Source of the DNA: Saposhnikovia divaricata
Taxonomy: Eukaryota; Streptophyta; Magnoliopsida; Apiales; Apiaceae
Length of the DNA stretch: 64,000 nt
Reading direction: 5' to 3'
Assembly (NCBI GenBank): GCA_036435485.1
Contig: CM071595.1
Coordinates: forward strand, 107,252,580-107,316,579
Made by a program: the position numbers and the translations under genes
Part shown: in pieces, positions 56,430 through 64,000 of the stretch
Layout: the number at the start of each line of letters is the position of its first letter
Position numbering within the stretch: position 1 is the stretch's first letter
The notes under the pieces: model-generated
Databases searched by the model: none
Seen by the model: the letters and a program-made list of their open reading frames with translations, nothing else
Told to the model about the DNA's origin: nothing

Positions 56430-58016
56430 GGCAAAAGCAATTAATACACTTAGCCACAAATAAAGAACAAGAAGACAATAGATATGAATACAAGTGAACA
56501 TTAATGCAGCAAGAGGTCTCTTAAATACACACAAGCATGCTCGAGATAATTCAAAAGAATTAAGGAAAAACAGTGCAAGCACAGTGCAAGAGTACATACA
56601 CAGTAAGCATAGGACAAGCAAGTACACTGCAGGATATGGCATGAGGCTAAAAAGCAAGGCTACCAAGCAATTATATATAACTGAATGATCAGCGAAAGGC
56701 ATACATCTAACCTTATTCTAGCAACAAACGGCAAGAGCAATAAATGCAAATTGAGTAGTTACTAAGATTGGCAAACCTTTTACTGAAAAGTAGCATTTTA
56801 AACAATTTTACAATCACATCTTGCAGGCACAGGGCATAGAATATAGCACATAACCTCACACAGGCATGCTGGCACTCACATATACTGCATTAATAGCTCT
56901 CACACAGATACCACAAGCACATATTTACATTCTCAATCATAAAGCACTAAGCACAGGTGCACAGTCCTAATCCTAGGATAGTACATTCAGTATACAGATA
57001 GGATCAAACTAGACAAGCAACTAACATCACTTAGTTAGCTCACACAGATTGCAACTAGAATGTAACCAAACCAACAAGGTCAACAACTCCATTTCACAAG
57101 CATGCAGAGAAATTCAAATAAAAGCAATTCAAATAGGCATGCTGTCAACAATGCTCAGAGTGAACTTGGACACAATATGAGAGAGACACATTCATAAGAT
57201 ACATTGCTAGCAACCTAAAGCAATTATATAATCATGGCACAGTGATAAAATCTACTCAAACTGATATGATATAATCAGAACATTGACATTTAAAATTGAG
57301 ATCTTATCAAAGCTAGGTGATCACATCAAGCAACAAATAAACACTTAGGTGCTAGGTGTGTGTCCAGGCACGGCAAGTGTAACACTTATAATAAAATGCA
57401 CATAGAGAAATAATGATATAAATTCGAATACAGAATAGCAATCTCTAGGCAAATAACATGACACAACTTATTCTTGTAGCAAGGAGACAGAGATGCACAC
57501 ATACACTGAACAAATTATGTGCACAAGCATAGTCTTGCAATTTTAATATAGCGATTCATGTCTAATAGCAAATTAGCACACATAACTTTTGCAGAGTTAA
57601 GCTAATTGCTAAGCTAGACTCGAATAGGCAACACACAAATCATATTGCAAATAGACATATAGCAATTAAGTCACAATCAGGAGCTAAAAGCCTAAGCAAT
57701 ATAAAATCACACATGCATTAGTCAATAAAACTAATCATAGATAAGTAATATCTTGCAAGGGTTCGAGATATGTGTACCTTAATCATGGTGGAAATACACA
57801 TGATAAATTCCAAAGACAGATTACATAAACTTTCTTACCACATCAATACAGAGACTTAGCTTCACATTGCATATTAGGTTACTTTAAGATTCATCGAGAC
57901 AGTGACAGAACACAATAATTCAAACACATCATTAGCATTAGCATAATCACTATGGACAGAAACAATTGAATGATCATCACAACCATAATCAAACAATATC
58001 AATGCAAAGGGATGCC
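56430..58016. other. AT-rich non-coding stretch upstream of the 55182-56429 ORF
   Basis: A-rich, repeat-poor sequence has many GCACA/CACAAG words and no ORF of substance. It would be the 5' side of the ORF on the minus strand. I see no gag/pol motifs, so either this is a non-autonomous element or pol has been deleted. Confidence 0.5.
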
Positions 58017-58077
58017 TGTTGGTACGGCAGAAATTTCGAATTAAGGCTAATCAAAACAATATTTCTGTCATACCAAC
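58017..58077. repeat. Short foldback (inverted repeat) of 61 bp
   Basis: TGTTGGTACGGCAGAAAT at the left pairs with ATTTCTGTCATACCAACA at the right with two mismatches around a ~25-base loop. It is either a hairpin or the ends of a deleted transposon. Confidence 0.75.
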
Positions 58078-58238
58078 AAGATCCCAGTACAGGAACGTTG
58101 AACCACATAATCAAAATTGTCCTGATGTTCTAAGATCACTATCTAAATATTACAATTTCTTTCTATGCGCCCAGGAGCAAAATCAAGTCATAGACAACAA
58201 CATGCAGTTCCTGTTCGCACGAAAGAAATCATATTATA

Positions 58239-58240
<2 letters not shown>

Positions 58241-58296
<56 letters not shown>
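58241..58296. repeat. (TA)n microsatellite
   Basis: About 26 TA units. The following 270 bp (58297-58570) is purine-rich with GGTGGTGGGG and GAGAGAT words and has no recognised gene. Confidence 0.9.
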
Positions 58297-58300
<4 letters not shown>

Positions 58301-58619
58301 ATGCAGGTCGATGAGAGGTTGTCAAATATGAATGAAAGATAATCGAAAAAGGGAAGAATGAACAAATTTGAGGTTGTTAAAAATAAAAGAGAGGTGGTGG
58401 GGCAAGAAGAATGTACATATATGATGTGGTTGGAGGAAGGAGCGGATCTGAGAGATAGTGAGGTGTCTGGATAGTGGTCGGAAAAAGATCGAAGTGAGAA
58501 GGTAGGTGGTCAGTAATTAATTGGAGGAGATATGATGTAGGTATATGGGTATAAGAGAAAATAGACATTTAAAACATGTTGTGGCTAAATTTGAAAATAA
58601 TTAAAAAAAAACTATTGTC

Positions 58620-60750
58620 TAGGTGATTCTTTTAGTATTTCTACTAAAAAACAAACTAAATTATACATTATTATCGTGGTAATACTTGATAGGTGATGAT
58701 TAGTTCTTATTTACCATTTTTGTCGATTATCCTTCTCACATTAAATAAGCACCACTATAAAAACGATCCCCGAAGTTTAAAATACGCTAATAATTTGAAT
58801 TTATAACAGTTAATAATTGTTGACTTTCAATTGACCGTTGCACATGAAAGGTAAAGCAGACTGATAGGAGAATTGAAAAAACTCTATCGCAAGATTCGAA
58901 AGATATTGTATGAATTAGAATGTGGGTACTGCCTTGCACGGGATATAAGTTATAATTAAAATTTTAAAAAATATAGTGTTGACACAATGACATTCAAAAT
59001 ATATGTATAAGATTATTATAAGAGAGATATGATAATTAAAGATTTTTACACCTAATCAGCTCATAATCATAATAGTGATAATTTCATAAGATTATGTGTA
59101 TGTAAAGTTATCATAGTTAAAATGCAGGTCGTGCATTACACGACTATCATGCTATCACAATAATTTCACTTTTAAAATTTTAAGATAGAAGTGTTTCAAT
59201 AACTACAAAAGAAAAATGTTATCGAAAAAAATACAATAATATTTTAAGATAGAATGATAGTTTTATGAAATTATAATACAATAATATTTTTATCTATATT
59301 ATGAATATGCAATGAAAACAAGATATGCATTCACGTGGTACACAAAACAACATGAATTTATCTACCATCGAATTGGGACAAGGACATATGATACAGAATA
59401 TACGAAAACAATACATAATTTTTTGGTCTTATCAAGGAAATTGAATTTATGACCTCTAAATACAAATGGAGTTAAATTCAGTAGTAAATTGTGTCTTTTT
59501 AGTTTTTGTTTATATACTATTTTATATTAACTTTTATTAAATTTATTTAATATATGATTGTTGGGATTTGATGCCTTTACCTAAAATTGTTGTCTACAAA
59601 AGTTCCTATTGTGAAAAATCAATGTTCTTCCTAAAGCAATTTTTTTTATAAAAATGTTGTTGAAAAATTGCTTTCAGATTTACTAAACTGTTTTGAACCA
59701 ATTTTTCTACAAAAAAACTGTTGTTGCGGTCTGCAACACCAATACCAAACAGACCTTTAATATGATTGGTACTAGGTACAATATATATCTATATAAAAAA
59801 AATCAGAATTAGCAGATATGTTAGATTATGACTTTGTAAAAGTTATCGATTAAACAAATGAATAAAATGCATAGTTGAATTATAATGTTGTATTATAAAC
59901 AAGATTATATATACTAAACAAAGATGTTATATTATATATGGCTACCTATAACATAATGATCGATTAGTGATATTTTAAGACTGTATAAAAAATAATTTTT
60001 TTCATAGTAGCGCATATTAGTTTGTATGGATACATCATACATTTTAGTTGATTTTTGCTAATATTCTCCTATCACAAATGTAATGATCCACCTATCTCCT
60101 CTTGTTGGTTTACTATTGCTAATGGAAACAAAAAATAACATATTGTCATGATAATCTTTTAAAAATTAATGTTAGAAAATAGACTAAACGATACATTATT
60201 GTTGCAATAGTACTTGGCCACTAAAGAGTAACTTTTATGTATAATTATAATCGGTCATTCATCTTAAATTCAACTATTACTACTACAAATATGATACCTA
60301 GGTCGGCCCTGAGAAATTGAAAGTTCCAAGTGAATTTGAATTTTGTACTCAACTATAAATCAAAATCACATACATGTGATTTATTTTTCGGCACTGCTTA
60401 TATCTTAAAATATTTTTGGTGCTATCTTGAACAAAATGTGCCCTAAATATCATTTTTTGTGCTTCTACGTACTTTTAATTTTTTTTTACTTATTAGAAAA
60501 GATGTACCCTTAAATTATATCATCTTCTCAGTGCCATATTGCATGAGCGGCTTAATCACAGAATTGGCAATGTACTATATAATACTCAAAATTTAAAATT
60601 CCTTAATATTTCAAAAATTGAATGATTACCAACTGTTTAAATAAATCAAAGCATGTGGAATAAATTGAAAAGAAAATATAACCGATTTAAACACATTTGC
60701 GAAAGAAATTGTGCGAATTAGAATGTAGGCCGTGCAATCACGCTAGTATT
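58620..60750 (+). mobile_element. Degenerate Helitron-like sequence, two related copies
   Basis: Two diverged copies share landmarks. AAATTATACATTATTATCGT (58660) matches AAACGATACATTATTGTTGC (~60184). The end TTAGAATGTGGG...CTTGCACGGGATATAAG (~58916) matches TTAGAATGTAGGCCGTGCAATCACGCTAGT (~60717). A further hairpin GTCGTGCATTACACGAC sits at ~59127. These are eroded Helitron 3' ends. There are no ORFs. Confidence 0.45.
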
Positions 60751-60889
60751 TACATAATGGGCTTCAATACATATTGACCATTATTGTCCATCTCCAAAGC
60801 CCAAAACGAGTTACGCCCAAAGGGCATCTTTTCCTTAACAAATATATATAAACAAACAAATTAATAAGGAGAAATTAGAGGAATAATTT

Positions 60890-62208
60890 GAAGATTCTTG
60901 CTTGTTTCTGCAAGAAAACTAGTCTGATTCTGTTAAGGTAAGTGATTTTCTAAGGAGAAAATATAATAGCATATGGGTTTTTAATTTTGTTGCATTTTAT
61001 ATTAGATATATAGATACATATGTATATTTTTTGTATTCGATTCTTTTGACGGATGGTTCTATGAAAATTTGTCTCCTTTCGTTTTTGTGTATCTATATGT
61101 TTTATGAATTTGTAGCTCTTCCTCTCTTTCAAGGTATGATTTTTTTTTCTTAAATCTTTCATGGGTTTTCTCAGCTTAGTTTAGTTTAGTTTAATTTTGT
61201 GAATTTGAATTGTATTTTTTGCTTTGTTTTTGGGTGTTTTTTTGTTTTTGTTGTAAAAAAGTTTGAATTTTTAGAGTTGGGTTTGTGTTATTTGTGATTT
61301 TTAATGAAGGGTTTGTGTTGATTTTGATTTTAATGGTGGTTGGTGTGAATTGTGCAGGTAAGCTTCTGGCCTTGTGGATAAATTTGTTTGATTGTTAGTG
61401 TTATGTTAGTCTGTTATTGAAGGGCCAGAGCTTTGGTGAATCAGGTTTTTTTACTGTCTTATAAGTTTCTCTTGCATTTGATGGTTTGTTTCGGTTTCGG
61501 GTTTTTTCTTAATTGAGATATTTGTGCTTAGGTTTGCAAGAATTGTTGCAGTGAAATATGTGAACTGTTTGAATTGTTATACTTGGTGGTTTCGAAGTCT
61601 TAGTTAGCAAATGATTTGCAAATAAGTTTTAATAATTCTGCTGTTATTGTGGACCTGTTGCTTACAAGTAATTTATAAGTGTGAGCAGCCAATGTGTATA
61701 AAGCGTTTAGTTTCTTTGGTAAATTTATTTCTTTCTTGTGTTGTGGCATTAATAGTCTTTGCCCTAATAGTCATTTGTTGATAATTTTTCCGTTCTTTCA
61801 CAGTCTCTGCATGTAGGAAGTTGTATGAATTTTTCTTCTAGTTATCATGATGCTTTATTAGCAGTAACTTGTCTGTGTGGTGGTATTCATAGAGCCAGTA
61901 ATGAATTTACTTGATCAGGACATGTATTTTTATTTACGTTTAGGTGATGACAGGTTCACTTATGACCTATGAACAAAAATGTATATGATGGTTCATGCCT
62001 CCTCACATATTATGGCGACTTGAGAGCAACCATCACTAGAACTGAGCATTGGTACTTTTGTACTGAACACAATACATTGTATGAAGAGTATTCTAACTCT
62101 AGCATACTGAAGTATTTTATAAGTTTCCTTGAACCTTATAGGTTTCTATACACCTCCACAGACCACAAGCGGAAGAGAACTAGTAGGAATAAATCCTCTG
62201 TTATGTAA
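60890..62208 (+). other. Possible start of a transcription unit with leader introns
   Basis: A less AT-rich leader-like stretch ends TGTTAAG|GTAAGTG at 60939, a good splice donor. Acceptor-like TTGTGCAG|G occurs near 61358 and TTACGTTTAG|G near 61944, followed by ATG at 61969 and a 79-codon frame (MNKNVYDGSC...NKSSVM, stop at 62206). The frame has no recognisable domain and could be chance. Long T-rich stretches between the splice-like sites look intronic. RNA evidence would be decisive. I assign no function. Confidence 0.25.
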
Positions 62209-64000
62209 AGAGAAATGACTGATTACCGCCCTCCAAAATTAATTCTTCCACAAGATAAATCTTTAAAGTTGGTTACCAGACTGCCAAGTCGCCATTGGTG
62301 TAGTTACACCTATATTAGATATGGAAGAAATCTAGTACATCATTAGTTCCTGTAAATTTTAATCTACCTATATCAGGATCTTATTTGTTATATATATTAT
62401 GTCACCTATACTCCACTTATTATCTTTGTTGAATTAGTTTTAGGTTCTTCATTGTGCAGAGTGTGGATCTTATATAGGAAAGATGTTTACTACTAATTAT
62501 CTGAAAGGTTTGGAGAAGGCGTAGTTTCTGGAATATATAATTATCATCGGGGCACTTCTCTTGTTCTTGTCGATACTTATGCCAGTTAGTGTTTATTGCT
62601 CTCATCTATTTTTTTTCTTAATGGAATCTTACTAACATTCTTAGTGCGTCACTGTCACTATTAGGAATCGACATATGCTTTGAGTTTACTAGATTATACT
62701 TGTCCCGCATTCTTCCCAAAAGGATTTTATAAGCTTACACGTATATCTGATATGATGGTAGGAGTAAAAGATACATGGCGCATTTGATACATTTTATTTA
62801 TTTACTTATTTCTGGAAAGATACATTTTATTTTGTTATTACCAATTTAAGTTCTTTTTATTAACATCTCCACTATTATCTTGCAACACCTACGGGTATTT
62901 ACATTTTCCTCTACTAAAATGCTAATCATAGTAGTTTTGTATGAAACATACCAACTGCAAAGTGTGAATAGCTTCCATTTAGTCTGGGTCTTAGCTGTGT
63001 TGTTAGAAAATGTATCTTTCCGTGAACGTTGATCTTGACCTTTAAAATTGTTTTTGGACATATCAAGAAACATCTGAAATACCTAGATGTTTTTACTTGA
63101 CATAGGAATTTATATCCAACAATTTGTAAGAATGTAGAACAAGTAATGTAAAAGAACGAAAGTGATTAAAATATTATTAAACAAACAAAACAACTTGGAT
63201 GAAAGAATCGCAACTCAAGCACTACCCGGAAAACTGAGCTCAATATATATATATCCAATAATATCAAATATTAAGCTTACTCTGAATACAACCCAACAGG
63301 GAAACAATAAACCCTAATAAACCAGGGTCCCAAAGGCAAGTGACTAAGTCCCAATTTAATAAAGAGTCCAAAAATAGGGCTAATCTAACTAAATGAAAGG
63401 GTGATCCCTATCAATACAACTATAAATAGTACATCTAAATCTGATCTAGTTATATTCGGTAAGTTAATAATCTTGATTATATAATAGGTTATATCCGGTC
63501 CTAACTTGACCGATGGAATAAAGCAATAGTCTCGCTAAATGCTTACTCAGTTTTTTGTTGTATCCTTCAGGGTCCATTAAAAATATTAATTCGCTACATT
63601 ACATTGAGAAATATATATATAAATATACCAAAATCTTATATAATGTATACTGAAATATTTCAATCATGTAGTTTTTAGGCTTATAATTTAATTAATTTAA
63701 ACTCAGATAAATTAATTGACGTACTTTCTTTCTACCTAACTTTTAGCTTACTAAATTTTCTATGGTTGCGTAATCTGATGCCTGTCAAAAAGTTGTTCAT
63801 TACAATCTCAGGAAACTTCAGTTTGTACCCCTAAGATTTGTTATTTTCTTTTACCCATGGCGTTTTTAAGCTTACAAAACTCTTAAATTTGCAAATTTCC
63901 CGTGGAGTTTCAGAAGTTTTCACTGTCCTTGATTTATTCTGTTGTTACATACCGCTGGCGGGAGTTTCTTATTTTCATCATCAACCCCAATTAGCACTAC
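62209..64000. other. No recognisable gene or element
   Basis: AT-rich sequence contains only short chance frames. A slightly GC-richer stretch at ~63140-63440 (ACTACCCGGAAAACTGAGC, ACCAGGGTCCCAAAGGC) may belong to an unidentified repeat. Nothing further can be supported. Confidence 0.4.

Noticed and set aside
56430..56702. N-terminal extension of the 415-aa minus-strand ORF with apparent membrane segments
   Set aside because: The added 91 codons are Cys/Leu-rich low-complexity translation of A-rich DNA with several internal Mets. The composition changes abruptly at ATG 56429, which is a better start.

Overview
The window is AT-rich nuclear DNA from a flowering plant, most likely a eudicot. 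The evidence is an intron-rich, plastid-targeted chaperonin gene, plant lineages of LTR retrotransposons, a FAR1-type Mutator-like element, hAT, Helitron and MITE sequences, and long (TA)n tracts. Only one conventional host gene is clear. Nearly everything else is transposable elements nested in each other.

Layout. 1-859 is the inverted end of an old LTR. 860-976 and 16258-~21755 are the two halves of a decayed Sirevirus-like Ty1/copia polyprotein. They are split by a complete, very young Ty3/gypsy chromovirus (977-16257) with ~4.54-kb LTRs, a CATAG target duplication, an extra acidic ORF upstream of gag, and an intact 1,570-residue gag-pol. A non-autonomous hAT element (17156-17949, 8-bp duplication) also interrupts the copia gag. 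Two MITEs (21876-22619) sit directly upstream of the plastid chaperonin-60 alpha gene (22739-27031, 8 exons, 591 aa).

27519-38830 is a Mutator-like element whose two genes converge. A 17-exon gene for a 1,133-residue protein with a C-terminal Ulp1/C48 SUMO-type cysteine protease domain reads rightward. A 5-exon FAR1/FRS-type transposase gene (778 aa; FAR1 DNA-binding, DDE, SWIM and CCHC regions) reads leftward. Both reading frames are intact by hand splicing, the imperfect TIRs are recognisable, and both ends abut (TA)n microsatellites. A 380-bp MITE (38874-39253) with a similar terminal design sits in the same microsatellite, and a relative lies at 51337-51710.

39345-48326 is a cluster of non-autonomous Helitrons, recognised by hairpin-CTAG 3' ends and TC 5' ends, with minisatellite-like interiors. 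About 48877-58000 looks like a reverse-strand LTR element: a putative ~4.8-kb LTR containing other insertions, several polypurine tracts, and one 415-residue ORF, but no pol. The rest, to 64000, is degenerate Helitron-like sequence and a possible, weakly supported transcription unit near 60.9-62.2 kb.

The best candidate for something unusual is the Mutator-like element that pairs an apparently intact transposase with an apparently intact SUMO-protease-like gene, together with the small elements that share its end design and its (TA)n flanks.
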